From: Paroedura picta | Lineage: Eukaryota; Chordata; Lepidosauria; Squamata; Gekkonidae | DNA: 64,000 bases | Direction: 5' to 3' | Assembly (NCBI RefSeq): GCF_049243985.1 | Contig: NC_135369.1 | Location: forward strand, 21,974,533-22,038,532 | Shown here: piece after piece, positions 21,000 to 31,239 of the stretch | How positions within the stretch are numbered: the stretch's first letter is position 1 | Layout: each line of letters begins with the position of its first letter | Notes under the pieces: generated by a model | Seen by the model: only the letters and a program-made list of their open reading frames with translations | The model's database searches: none | Told to the model about the DNA's origin: nothing | Program-made: the position numbers and the translations under genes

Positions 21000-22500
21000 T
21001 GGGGACAGTTACCTGCCTTTAGCTTATCTGAAAAATGATGTGCAGATCAAGTAGTTGTAATAGTGATTCTCATGAATATTGGGGTCATTCCTTTTTCAAT
21101 CACTCAGAAGAATTTAGGAGAAAACTGAAAAAATTGCCAGCCTGTCTTCTTACATAACAACCTTTTTATTATTCGTCCAAATAAGAACAGAGATAATTCT
21201 GTCAACAGAACAGTTAAATAACAAAATAAATCTGAATGTAAACAGGAGTCCCAAAAGGCAATCTTCTAATAAGTTATAATAATTTACCTTCAGACAGAAC
21301 AATGTCAGCACCTTTAACACCAGCAAAGTTTTATTCAAAGCATCAGCTGAGGAGGTGTGTGTGCACATGAAAGCTCACACCTTGAATACAAATTTGTTGG
21401 TCGTCAAGGTACCACCGGACTCAAACTGTTCTGCTGCTTCAGACCAACATGGCCCCTAACCTGATTTTAACGTCATACAGTGTTTTTTCAAGAAGTTTCT
21501 CAACCATGTGATGGAAATAGTCAAAAGGAATGCATTCTCAACCAGTGAAATACAGCCCAAATTCCCTGAAATTCTTAATATCAAAGGTCTACAATTCCAC
21601 TGTGTGGAAATAATCAGCAACCATTAAGCCATTTATTTTAATTGCAAGACTGTATTATTAAGGTTGCCATTTACTGATTTGGGAGTCCCTTACAAGCGTA
21701 CATAATCTGAGTAGTAAACCAGTTCATCGCATTTGTTCAAGTGTATGTTCTGGACCAATTGCAGAGAAAACCAGGAGTGTGCACAGCACTGATTGGCCAG
21801 AAACAGATATCACTACCCACACCTGCCCCCCATTAAAGCCACATGTTGTCTCCTTCCTGAAACAATGGTGAATTTGTTCAAATAAAAATAAATGGTGCCC
21901 AGCCCATTCAAAGCATGAAGTTAAACTACTGAATCAACATTAAAATGTGTTGGCCAGTAAGCTGGGTTCAAGCTATGAGAGAAGAAAACAGAGTAAGTCC
22001 CAATTGACTGTACATTTGAACCTTTAGAAAATACTGCCTATTGGGCAGACCCAGAACTTAGTTAAGCAGGGCCTGGACAAAACCTTTAGAGCCAGAGATA
22101 GAACCCAGAGGAATCCAGTGGATCACAGTCAGAGCCAAGCCAGAATCTTACAGGGGAGAATGGAGGCAATAAACAACATCTCAGGATCTGAAAAGCAGTC
22201 AATGTTTAGGTCTCTTACAGTTATGTGATAAAGACGTTTAACGTTGTTTGCCAATACAATACTGGATGGTTGAAAATCTAGGATATCTGACAAGTAGTCA
22301 CATGGGTGAAGAGTCAATGACTTCTTCAAATGCACAAAAGGATTTAGGCCAACCACTGTGGTTAAAAAAATTGGGCGGAGGGGCGGGGGGGGGGACTCAA
22401 TGGTAATGATTAAAGTTGATTCTGGATGAAAAAAAGGGAATCTTTACTCAAAGAGCAATTAAAATGCAGAATTTGCCCTCAGTGAACTTAGCGGGGGGCA
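21000..22500. other. Mostly unassigned sequence 3' of the RERGL-like gene
   Basis: A LINE 3' tail is likely at 21300-21470 (GGTACCACCGGACTCAAAC and TTCAGACCAACATGG). The rest is AT-rich with no recognised family or exon. Confidence 0.4.
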
Positions 22501-22519
22501 GATTACACAGAGCAATGGA

Positions 22520-22740
22520 CTAGAGGTCCATCAGCGGCTACAAACAAGAGCCACCAAAGGGAACTTTCATGGTCATATCAGATTTATGAATACCAGGAGT
22601 AAGAGGCAACATTAAGGCTTCAATGCCTCATTTGCTGGCCTTGCAGTCAACTGGTTAGTCACTGTGTGAAACAGGATACTGGATTAGATGGACCACTTGT
22701 CTGATCCAGCTGGGCTCTTCTGATGTTCATACGAAGAGAG
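22520..22740 (+). mobile_element. CR1-type 3' tail, third subfamily
   Basis: Ends in GGATTAGATGGACCACTTGT and CTGATCCAGCTGGGCTCTTC, the same tail type as 19600-19830. Confidence 0.65.
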
Positions 22741-23971
22741 GCTTACTTTGCCATATCAATCACCCGTTTCTGAAATTCCTTTCCATTTTAAACAGTTTGC
22801 CACACAGTATGGAGCAGCTGCTGTTCAAGAAATTTCTCTAGAGGCCCATCACACGCAAATAACAAGCTGTATAATTTTTTAGACCTTGTCCATTAAACAT
22901 TCGTATAATATAATATATATTCTGGTTGTAAATTGGGATCAGGTCTACTTTGGGTTTTATTTCTAAGCCCCAAAGATACGCGCAAACTTGCCTGATGAAC
23001 AAGCAATAAAGATAAAACATTTTCAATTTTCTTTAGCAGAAAAGAAAATGTTAATTACAACCCCCCCACCCCCATGCATGTTTTTAAAAAATCTGGAAAG
23101 CTCTGCTACTTGGCTGTCCCACCCATCTCATAAAAGAGAAAATACTTTGTGTGCAACTGAGATCAGAAACCATCTCAGTGGTGTTCATCATGCGCTGTGC
23201 ATAAAACTCAAACCGGTGTGGCAACGCCTCTACCTTTAAGCACTTAATTAAGGCAAAAGTTCTGTTCGTGGGCTGGGATCTCAAGCTGTTGGATTCAGCG
23301 GGGTTCTCACACTGAATTGACATGAGATCAATTGAGCCCCATTATTTTGTTCCCAATCAACCTAATCATTTCACTAACCCCTGCGGGGTCTCCGAAAGGT
23401 TTCACAGCAACATTGTGCGCCTTCGAAAAGTCGTATAATTGCCTGGCTTTTTTTCAAATCATCTAACTTGCAAAAGAATTATTTTTATGGAGAGAAGTTC
23501 TGGGGTCATAAGCTCTGAGTTGGAAGACCGGCTCCCCTCTCCCCCCAGTCAGAGCTGGTTGTGGTTGCTTGGTGACGACGGAATGGCGCACAGCCTTCTG
23601 CGCATGGTCAAAAGCACCCTCATTGTTCTTTTTCGCGCTACAGCCCAGTTCTGAGGCTAAGCCATGATGCCACTCTTTTGAAAATGGAAACACGAGGATT
23701 TCCAGAGATGCAAAATCATGCTGACCAGAGAAAATGCCATTCACATTACTCTCCCCAGCCACAAAGGACATGGTAAACATTGAGTTCGTTTGTAGTTGTC
23801 CATAGTTCGTAGTTCCTGGGATGCTGCTGCGGGAACTTTCCACGTTTCCCTTTCTGTGGTACCCTTCTGACATCCCGAGTTCATCTAGCTGAACAGCCAC
23901 TGCTAGAATCACTGTTCCGAGTGTCTCTAGGATTCTGCTTTTCTTCCTGGCTTTCCTCCCACCAGGCCCCT
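22741..23971 (-). other. 3' flank and probable 3' UTR of the RERGL-like gene
   Basis: Free of recognisable repeats, in contrast with the rest of the window, and directly downstream of the stop codon. The 3' end of the transcript is not determinable; see the possible signal at 22956. Confidence 0.35.
22956..22961 (-). promoter_or_regulatory. Possible poly(A) signal of the RERGL-like gene
   Basis: An AATAAA on the minus strand about 1 kb beyond the stop codon. It is the first clear hexamer I see downstream, but no transcript evidence is available and a nearer variant signal could be used instead. Confidence 0.25.
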
Positions 23972-24391
23972 TCAGTCTGTCCTCCTTCTCCCAAACACGG
24001 CAGACATGCTCCGTACGAGTCCTCGGATGCTCACGGTCTTTTTGGCGGAGCTCCGGGAATCCCGCACCATGTCCAGAAGTTCGTGGAAGACCATCAAAGC
24101 GCCATGATAGGTCTCTGCAGCGGAGATCTCAAAAAAGCTCGAGTCTGTGGAAAGAGCCAAGAGTCGTCCTTCCTCACTGGAGACGGTTCGGCGGTGCTGC
24201 AAGTCCCGTTTGTTCCCCACCAAGATGATGGGCACTTTCACAGCCCCGCTCCTCCTCTTGAGTTGCTGGATCCGCTGAAGCTGCTGGCGGGCAAGATGGA
24301 AACTGGTGCGGTCGCAGATGCTGTAGACCAGGATAAAGCCGTCGGCCCAGCGGACCTGTTTCTCATTTGTGCAGCCCTGGAGTTCGGCCGT
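23972..24391 (-). CDS. RERGL: RERGL-like coding exon 4 (terminal)
   Basis: Encodes residues 69-207 and the TGA stop at 23974-23972. It carries WADGF, the VGNKRDL guanine-specificity motif, the EISAAE motif and a basic C-terminus (VFGRRRTD). The acceptor is tctctgcag. As in many RERG-group genes, more than half of the protein sits in this last exon. Confidence 0.88.
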   Translation of the reverse strand, partial: TAELQGCTNEKQVRWADGFILVYSICDRTSFHLARQQLQRIQQLKRRSGAVKVPIILVGNKRDLQHRRTVSSEEGRLLALSTDSSFFEISAAETYHGALMVFHELLDMVRDSRSSAKKTVSIRGLVRSMSAVFGRRRTD

Positions 24392-27300
24392 CTGCAGAGA
24401 TCAGATTGAGAACCCAGAATTAGCGAGGAAAAGCAGAATGGCCATCCTTAAGATTTGCTCAGGTTGCCACGGCAACCTCGGAAGTCCCAGGCTTCGGAAA
24501 CCCAATTAGGCCTAACCTGATGATAGAATCCTTCCTTTGGGGAAATTAATGTTGCATGAATGTGTCAGGGAGGATACGTATTAAACAACAGAGTTGTGGC
24601 TGTCCAGAAGGTTGCCAACTCTGGGCTGGAGATTTGGGGGAAGGTTTGGAGAGGGGAGGGACCGCAGCAGGGGATAATGCTTAAAGCCCGCCCTCCCGAG
24701 CAGCCATTTTCTCCAGGAAAACAAAACTCTGTCATCTGGAGATCAGTTGAAACCCTGGAAGATCTCTAGACGCCACCTGGAGGCTGAGAGCCCTAAAAAA
24801 CTCCTCCGTCTTATCCAATTTCAGTGGCCAGCTATATCAAATTACAGCCCCAATGGAAGAACTTTATAATATGGCTGGGCCTAGTTTTGGTTCTGAAGCC
24901 TGGAAACCCTTGCCTGTCACCTTATTAAATAGTTTGAAAATATTATATAGTTTCCCCCACAATGGATACACCACTTGTGTGAAAGTCAAATAGAAGAGCA
25001 TATTACAGGGGTAGTCAAACTGCGGCCCTCCAGATGTCCATGGACTACAATTCCCATGAGCCCCTGCCAGCGTTCGCTGGCAGGGGCTCATGGGAATTGT
25101 AGTCCATGGACATCTGGAGGGCCGCAGTTTGACTACCCCTGGCATATTACATGGGGAAATATAATTCCATAGGGCTACAATTGACTACCCTTCCTCTGTG
25201 AGGTAGGTGAGGCTGAGAGAGCTCTGAGAGAACTGTGACTGGCCCAAGGTCACCCAGCTGGCTGCATGTGGAGGAGGAGTGGGGAACCTGGCTCCCCAGA
25301 TTAGAGGCTGCTGCTCTTAACCCTTCCACCAAGAGAGCAAAGATTGCCTACTTTGGTGTAGCTAAAACCAATGCAGCTAAAACAATCATTAAGCTATTTG
25401 AAATGTCAGTTGGGACAGCATTGGGGCATCTATATTTGTCATGAGCCTTAGTTTGGAAAATTCTCCAGACTAGCATGAGGTATCTTACCTGAGGACAGAC
25501 AGAGTCCCAGATGCTGAAATGAACCTCCCGGCCGCCCATCATCATGTTGTGAGTGTAAATTGATTCTGCAGAGGGGAAGATGGAGAGATGAGAAAGTACG
25601 TTAACAACAACCACAACAACAAGAGTTGGTATTTATACCCTGCTTTTCATTGCCCAAAGGAGTCTCAAGGTGGCAATGGCATACAATCACCTTCACTTCC
25701 TCTCCCCACAACAGATACCCTGAGAGAGAGAGCTCTAAGAGAACTGTTCTGTGAGAAGAGGACTGTGACTAGCTCAAGGTGCATGTGGAGGAATGGGGAA
25801 TCCAACCCGGCTCACCAGATTAGAGGCCACCACTCTTAGCCACTACATCAAGAATGAAAAGCAAATAATTTTTTTTGGGGGGGGGGGAGGGAGAAAAGAA
25901 ATGGAAAGAAGGGACAGAGAAAAGAACATGAAAAGGATCTTTTGAAAAGTGAACTCACCGATATTCCCGTATTCTCCAATAAACCTTCGGGTCAGAAACC
26001 GGACTGTTAAAGCTGGAAAAACAGAAGAAACAGTGACGTTAGAAAAACATGGGTCCTGTGCTCAGGGTGAAAAAACCCAGCTGGGAAGAGATCCTATAAG
26101 ACATCCAGCAAAGAAACTGTCCAGCTTCATGTTTGCATTCACTTCAAGCTTGCCGATCTCAGGTGGTCCCAATTAGAACCATCGATTCCTCAAGGAGTCA
26201 AGACTGAACACAAAAGAATCCACAAGCTGCGTAATCAAGTTCAATTCCAAAATCAAAAGACTATTGGAATTGAACTTTATTACACAGCTTGTGGATTCTT
26301 TTGTGTTCTCCAGGTGGTGGCTGGAGAATTCCAGAGGGTTATAGAGATCATTTCCCCGGGAGAAAACTGATACTTTGGAAGGTGGACTGTATGGCATTAT
26401 ACCCTGCTGAGGTTTCTCCCTTCCCAGAAGCTCCACCCCTTCCAGGCTCCACCCCCAACCCAGAACTGGCAACCCCAATTCTATTTCTTTTGGGCTTGCT
26501 TCTTGGGAAGCATGCCAGGTTGGACATTTAAAAAAAAACCCTCACAGGGTTGTTGTGAGGGTGACACAGAGGAGAGAAGGAGGAGGTATGCCACTCTGGG
26601 TGCCCACTGGAGAGACAGGTGGGATATAAATGGATTTAAATAAATAAATCAAAACAACTGGCTTAAAAGGGCATTTCTTTCCCTTATCTTTCCTTTATCT
26701 GGGGAGAGTTAAATCAGGCACTCAAGATTTCCTGACTTGATCTTCCTTTGCTCTGCATAGCCCTTTTCAATTGTCATTATTTTGGCACTCAGACCATGTA
26801 GTTGGGGATTTTTTTTTTTTTTTTGCATTCTGCAGGGGGCTGGACTAGATGACCCTGATCCCTTTCAACGTTATGGTTCTATGATGCTATAAGAGGAAAG
26901 ATCAGGGATTATCCATCCTTTCTGCCCTGCACAGAAGGCCCCTTGAAATCAACGTGCCTTGAAGGATCGCTCCATTATAAATCCCGTTTTAAACCTCTGC
27001 CTTTTGCAACTGCAGGAGAGATCCAGCGGGATCCAGTTTTGCAAGTGAAGCCTCGACAGGTGGTCAGCAGGACCCACCGATCCAGCCTCTCTGGCCAGGA
27101 GGGTGTGAGGCTTTCATTGCCAAATGCCTGTTAGATCTGAAGGAGAGCCCGAGCCAGGAAATGACCCACACATCCAGGAATAGCTCTAGAAAGGTAGCTT
27201 TACAAGGGCTATGAAAGAGAGAATGGGTCAAATTCCTGGAGGAGGACAAGCCTGCCAGTGGAACGTCCATGGTGACAGATCCCAGTGGAACCTCCATGGT

Positions 27301-28855
27301 GAGAGACAGTATACCCCTGAATACCAGTTGCTGGGGGAAAACAATATCCATTCCAGCTACCTCCCAGGTATCAGCAGGGATACTCTCCTTTCCAGGAGGC
27401 TGCACTTAATTCATCATTGCTGAATTTCTAAAATGCCTTGTCCCGAAAGCCCTCCAGGGTGCCTTTGGGGTTAATCATTAGGGTGCGAGAGGCATTTTGC
27501 ACATGTGCAGAGGACTTCTCCCCTGAGAAGGTGCCCTGACTATAGCACCAGAGCCAGCTTAAAGATTTGCGGGGCCCTAGCAGAATACAATTGCAGTGGG
27601 AGCAGCCAGACTAGGGTGGAGAGGCCCCCCTACAGTGGAAAGGGGTGTCACTCCCAGTGTCCTTAACGAGAAAAAGGGGGAGGTGAGAGGCTATATCCCA
27701 GATCCATGGGAGGCCCGTAGCACACGCTACGTGGCTCAACCGGCCCTGCATTCAGATGTGCCCCCGTCGTGGAGTAAGCGGTGTGTAGGTGTGTGCTCAC
27801 CGCATTAGCAGCATGAGGGCAACGGAAGCAGCAAGCAGCGGTCTCCCCTCCCACACCTTTCCCCTCTTAATTGCCTCCTCGCTTTGCCCCCACCCCACCC
27901 CGTAGCTGAGCTCATTTCTGATACCAAAGTTTAGCAGGAGGGAAAAGCTTCTGGGGGAAGAGACTAGGCAGAAGTAAATTACCAGTGTGTGTGTGTGGGG
28001 GGGGAGGGTTCAGTATCTCTCATCCCCCCCTCCCATGCACACACATCTTTTGCTGTTAAAACAACATGCTCCCCACATCACCGTGCATATGATTGGGACA
28101 GATGCAGGTGTCCAGACAGACAGATTTCTACTTTTACATCTCAATATGGAAATAACAAGTTCTTGCACATTGCACAGCTAAGTTGTACTTCTGCTGCATG
28201 CAGCTGACAGTATAAACTCTTCCCTTCCACAGAACAGAACTCATCCCTTATTTCTTTCATCTTCTCGGATGCCCCCCACCCCAACTTGGTCTAAATCGAG
28301 ATTCCTCGCAGACAAGGATCTCCCTTTTGCATCCTGTACTACTCCAGTAACTTGCACGTCTCATCCATAATAATTAAGCATAGACAGTGTGGTGGAACAA
28401 TGACAATTTGTTTTGACAGACATAGCACTTCTGAACGTTCAAAGCGTTTCACCCCCATGGGCTGACTGTAATCCTAGCAACCACCCTGTAAGGTAGGACA
28501 ATATGATTATGCCTGCATTTCAGAAGGAAAGACTGAGGCAGCAGCGTCCTGATCAATCTCCCCAAAGTGAACTCAGGGCGGAGGTGAGACTGAAAGCAGA
28601 GATTAGCTCATTCAGCGCTCAGCCCCATGGTTGCTGCTCCGACCCTTCTCGACATTTTTGTGCCCTTATAGCATAAACCGAGAGACAGATCCCTATCCCG
28701 AGACAAATTACCAAAATAATTGTTCAGACTAGGTATAAAAGTAGCACTCAAAACATTGCAGGCTGTCCCGAAAGCAACTCACCGGATTTCCCCACTTTCT
28801 CTGCTCCGATGACGAGGATGTTGGCTTCCAGTTTGGACAGGTTGCCTTCGGACAT
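23972..28855 (-). CDS. RERGL: RERGL-like Ras-superfamily small GTPase, four coding exons, 207 aa
   Basis: Coding exons are 28855-28783, 26012-25959, 25565-25489 and 24391-23972 (73+54+77+420 bp = 207 codons plus stop). Intron phases are 1, 1 and 0, with GT-AG borders throughout. Motifs seen: P-loop GAEKVGKS at residues 17-24, the FLTRRFIGEY stretch before switch I at 30-39, WADGF at 83-87, the G4 motif NKRD at 128-131 and the G5 motif SAA at 158-160. The C-terminus ends in a basic run and has no CAAX box, as in RERG and RERGL, so prenylation is not expected. Switch II has Cys66 and Pro67 where Ras has Gly60 and Gln61, and switch I is one residue short with no clear Thr35 equivalent. GTP hydrolysis and canonical effector binding are therefore probably altered, as is known for RERGL. 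Length fits RERGL (about 205 aa). Family assignment is firm; RERGL rather than another RERG-group paralog is inference from the C-terminal pattern and degenerate switch II. Confidence 0.82.
24608..24800. mobile_element. GTTGCCAAC-type MITE
   Basis: AGGTTGCCAACTCTGGGCTGG to CACCTGGAGGCTGAGAGCCC in intron 3. Confidence 0.6.
25006..25141. mobile_element. Palindromic hAT MITE, best-preserved copy
   Basis: A 136-bp element whose two arms are almost perfectly complementary, with the central CCAGCGTTCGCTGG. An exact 8-bp duplication GCATATTA flanks it. It sits in intron 3 of the RERGL-like gene. Confidence 0.9.
25185..25335 (-). mobile_element. tRNA-derived SINE fragment
   Basis: Minus-oriented head and central part (GTGAGGCTGAGAGAGCTC, AAGGTCACCCAGCTGGC). 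Confidence 0.7.
25489..25565 (-). CDS. RERGL: RERGL-like coding exon 3
   Basis: A 77-bp exon encoding residues 43-68: the end of switch I, beta 2 and beta 3 and the degenerate switch II (IWDSVCPQ). Borders are ctctgcag at the acceptor and CAG|gtaaga at the donor. Confidence 0.85.
25610..25855 (-). mobile_element. tRNA-derived SINE in intron 2
   Basis: Minus-oriented, from AAGAGTTGGTATTTATACCC to CTTAGCCACTACATCAAG, preceded by a CAACAA-rich tail. Confidence 0.75.
25959..26012 (-). CDS. RERGL: RERGL-like coding exon 2
   Basis: A 54-bp exon encoding residues 25-42 (ALTVRFLTRRFIGEYGNI) plus the first base of codon 43, which leads into switch I. The acceptor is a pyrimidine tract ending ttttccag; the donor is TCG|gtgagt. 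It joins both neighbours in frame. Confidence 0.85.
26206..26308. repeat. 103-bp foldback in intron 1
   Basis: Left arm starts GAACACAAAAGAATCCACAA and right arm ends TTGTGGATTCTTTTGTGTTC. The arms are about 45 bp with few mismatches around a loop of about a dozen bases. It matches no other repeat in the window. Confidence 0.85.
26310..26480. mobile_element. GTTGCCAAC-type MITE
   Basis: CCAGGTGGTGGCTGGAGAATT to CCAGAACTGGCAACCCC. It abuts the foldback at 26206-26308 directly. Confidence 0.6.
27551..27748. mobile_element. Possible hAT MITE
   Basis: CAGAGCCAGCTTAAAG at the left and CAACCGGCCCTG at the right are imperfect inverted ends. No matching 8-bp flanks were seen, so the call is weak. 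Confidence 0.3.
28783..28855 (-). CDS. RERGL: RERGL-like coding exon 1
   Basis: Encodes residues 1-24 plus the first base of codon 25, including the whole P-loop. The donor reads CCG|gtgagt. The ATG at 28855 has A at -3 (AAGATGT), a good Kozak context. An in-frame ATG 14 codons upstream has C at -3 and would add a short tail absent from the family, so the downstream start is preferred. Confidence 0.85.
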
Positions 28856-29008
28856 CTTGCCAGCCTGTTGAAAAGCTGTCCTCAGTTGGACCAACATTTG
28901 GAGTTCCTGCCTGGGAAGAAACAGCCCAGGAAAGGGAGCCAGCAAGCCGAGTCTCCTGAGAGAGGTGTGTGTGTCTCTTTTTTGCCAGATGCCTCTGTGA
29001 GAACCAGT
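28856..29008 (-). other. Predicted 5' UTR of the RERGL-like gene
   Basis: Lies between the predicted start site and the chosen ATG. It contains one weak in-frame upstream ATG and a short CA-rich run. Its outer boundary is set only by distance from the TATA box. Confidence 0.4.
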
Positions 29009-29031
29009 TGCTGGGTTTCTCTGCCAGCCGG

Positions 29032-29039
29032 CTTTTATA
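29032..29039 (-). promoter_or_regulatory. TATA box for the RERGL-like gene
   Basis: On the minus strand the sequence reads TATAAAAG inside a GC-rich flank, a consensus TATA box. Transcription would be expected to start about 25-32 bp further on, near 29000-29010, giving a 5' UTR of about 150 bp with no intron required before the ATG at 28855. The start site itself is inferred. Confidence 0.55.
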
Positions 29040-29334
29040 GGGAAGAGGAGGAGCTGCGACTGGAGTGACAGGAGCAGATGGAACAGGCGCTCGTGTTGTG
29101 CCTGGCTGTCCGGCACGAAAAGCCAACATGCAAGGCAACGTGGGCGCCTGTACGGGAGAGGTGGCCTGCTCCGCACCTTTGCCTGCTGCACATACATGTG
29201 AGCCAAACGAGATTCACTCGCCCAAGTCGAGAAAGCAAAAGCACAAAGGCTGGTAAAGACGGGAGGCACAGAAAGGTTTTGAGTCAGCAAAAGACACTGC
29301 TGAATGCAGACTGTATATAAATGTGTTTTTTTCC

Positions 29335-29565
29335 CCCCAGGGTTTCTCAGTTCAGGTCTGCCTCTTGTCCCACCATGCCGATCTCGCTCTTTTCTCCTGC
29401 TCCAGACAAACGCTCTATCCCAATCGACCCCGCAAGGCTGTTGTGTGGATGCCCCCCCCCCCCCCGGCCAAGCTGCTTGCCCTGCCGCGACCCCTCTGAA
29501 AGGGTTGTTCAACCCCCAAAGGGGTCCTGACTCCCAGGCTGTGAACCACTGGCTTATAGATACAT
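29335..29565. mobile_element. Partial hAT element, relative of 7691-8392
   Basis: In reverse orientation it shows CCAGTGGTTCACAGCC and the GGGCAAGCAGCTTGGCC block that 7740-7765 also carries. Truncated. Confidence 0.65.
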
Positions 29566-29726
29566 GCCGTCCAACCTTTAGATTGTAAGCCCAATCTCCC
29601 AATAATTACATGTTCCTTTCCTTGGCCATCAAGTCACCGATGACTTATTTATTATTTTCTAGGCAAGACATTCAGAGGCGATTTGTTATTGCCGTCCTAT
29701 GCACTGTGACCCTGGACTTTTTAGGG

Positions 29727-29869
29727 CAGGGTAGTCAAACTGCAGGGTAGTCAAACTCCAGATGCCCATGGACTACAATTCCCATGAGCCCCTGCCAGCA
29801 AACACTGGCAGGGGCTCATGGGAATTGTAGTCCATGGACATCTGGAGGGCCGCAATTTGACTACCCCTG
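29727..29869. mobile_element. Palindromic hAT MITE
   Basis: Same family as 25006-25141, with a short duplication of the GGGTAGTCAAACTGC segment in its left arm. A stray TTTGACTACCCCTG lies just beyond at 29895-29910. Confidence 0.8.
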
Positions 29870-29996
29870 TTCTTGGTTCCCAAATTAGTTCCCATTTGAC
29901 TACCCCTGTTCCCTCCCATTCAGACCCTAGCCAGGTCTGACCCCACTTAGCACCTAAGATCAAATGGGGACAGTTTAGCCTGTGCTATCCAGGGAG

Positions 29997-30208
29997 GGCT
30001 GCCAGCTCCAAGCTGGAAAACCCCTAGAGATTTCGAGGGGACTCTAGAGAGGGCATTCAGGTTGATGGAGGGGCAGGGCCTCAGGCAGATGTAGTGCCAC
30101 CGTGCCCATGCTTCAAAGCAGCCATTTTCTCCAGGGGAACAGATTTCTGGAGACAAGCAGTAATACTGAGAGCTCTCCAGGGCCTACCTGGAGGTTGGCA
30201 ACCTCTTA
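29997..30208. mobile_element. GTTGCCAAC-type MITE
   Basis: AGGGCTGCCAGCTCCAAGC to CCTGGAGGTTGGCAACC with the CAGCCATTTTCTCCAGGGG core. Confidence 0.65.
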
Positions 30209-30499
30209 TCTAGGTCAGGGCAAACAAAGGACGTGTTTCTATTGCCAATGGAAAAAAACCAAGCCTGGCCATTGCATTTATGCCAAGTGGCTCAGTTAAA
30301 AAAGAGAGGAGACTGCCACCTTGTGGCCAGAAAAATAGTGCCCCAAATCGAAAACTGTAGGAGTCTTTTGACGCCTTGAAGGCAGAGTAAATTATTGTGC
30401 CACTCGCATCTGTGAACGACAGTCTGTCTTCTCAGATGCCTCCAGTGCGCCCTCTACTGGGCATTGAAAACGAGAGCAAAACCCCCCAAAAGAGTGTCC

Positions 30500-30765
30500 A
30501 ACTAGGATTTGGGAGGCCAGCTTCGAATCCCTGCTTCCGCTGAGTGACCTTGGGCCAGTGACACATTTCCAGCCTAACCCACCTCCCAGGGTTTTGGGGA
30601 GAATAAAATAAAGGAGAATCATGGACTCACAGAGTTGGAAGGGGCCGTTCAGGCCATCTAGTCCAGCCCCCTGCCCAATGTAGGATCAGCCTCAAGCCTC
30701 CTTTGCGTCCAGCCATTGCTTGAAGACTGCCAGTGAGGAGGAGCTCACAACCTCCCTATCATGTC
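30500..30765. mobile_element. SINE fragment followed by a CR1 tail
   Basis: 30500-30620 holds a tRNA-SINE-like GAGTGACCTTGGGCCAGT and the CCTCCCAGGGTT tail on the plus strand. 30621-30765 is a minus-oriented CR1 tail. Confidence 0.6.
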
Positions 30766-30943
30766 AGCCACTCTGGGGTATAAATGAATGCATTAAAGAG
30801 ATTTAATTTCTGCACAGGGCCCTGAATTGCACAAGGTGTGGATAAAATGATCTTTCTACAGCTGCACTCAAGGGTTATGACATTACCTTGTCCACAATAA
30901 CTGACTACCTGCAGCATCATATTTATGGCATGTGTATGATATA

Positions 30944-31232
30944 TGAGCCTCTTGTGGCGCAGAGTGGTAAGGCAGCAGTCATGCTGTCTGAAGCTGTCTG
31001 CCCATGAGGCTGGGAGTTCAATCCCAGCAGCCGGCTCAAGGTTGACTCAGCCTTCCATCCTTCCGAGGTCGGTAAAATGAGTACCCAGCTTGTTGGGGGG
31101 TAAACGGTAATGACTGGGGAAGGCACTGGCAAACCACCCCGTATTGAGTCTGCCATGAAAACGCTGGAGGGCATCACCCCAAGGGTCAGACATGACCCGG
31201 TGCTTGCACAGGGGATACCTTTACCTTTATCT
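30944..31232 (+). mobile_element. Sauria-type SINE, full length
   Basis: Complete copy: head GAGCCTCTTGTGGCGCAGAG, middle GTACCCAGCTTGTTGGGGGG, tail GGTCAGACATGACCCGGTGC with a TTTACC-rich end. Nearly identical to 16656-16942 in reverse. Confidence 0.85.
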
Positions 31233-31239
31233 TATGATA

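Larger units (their letters stand above)
24392..25488 (-). other. Intron 3 of the RERGL-like gene
   Basis: About 1.1 kb, holding a GTTGCCAAC-type MITE (24608-24800), a complete palindromic hAT MITE (25006-25141) and a SINE fragment (25185-25335). Intron 2 (25566-25958) holds a further SINE at 25610-25855. Confidence 0.7.
26013..28782 (-). other. Intron 1 of the RERGL-like gene
   Basis: A 2.77-kb intron. It contains a 103-bp foldback (26206-26308), a minus-strand MITE with GTTGCCAAC-type ends (26310-26480), a LINE or SINE tail (26545-26650), a CR1 tail (26830-26890), a possible hAT MITE (27551-27748) and a MIR-like or CORE-like stretch near 28440-28620. The rest is unassigned. Confidence 0.7.

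Noticed and set aside
28748-29602. 284-codon frame reading into RERGL-like exon 1
   Set aside because: Only the final part from 28855 is coding. The upstream extension passes the TATA box and SINE/hAT-derived sequence and is absent from the family; it also runs past the splice donor.
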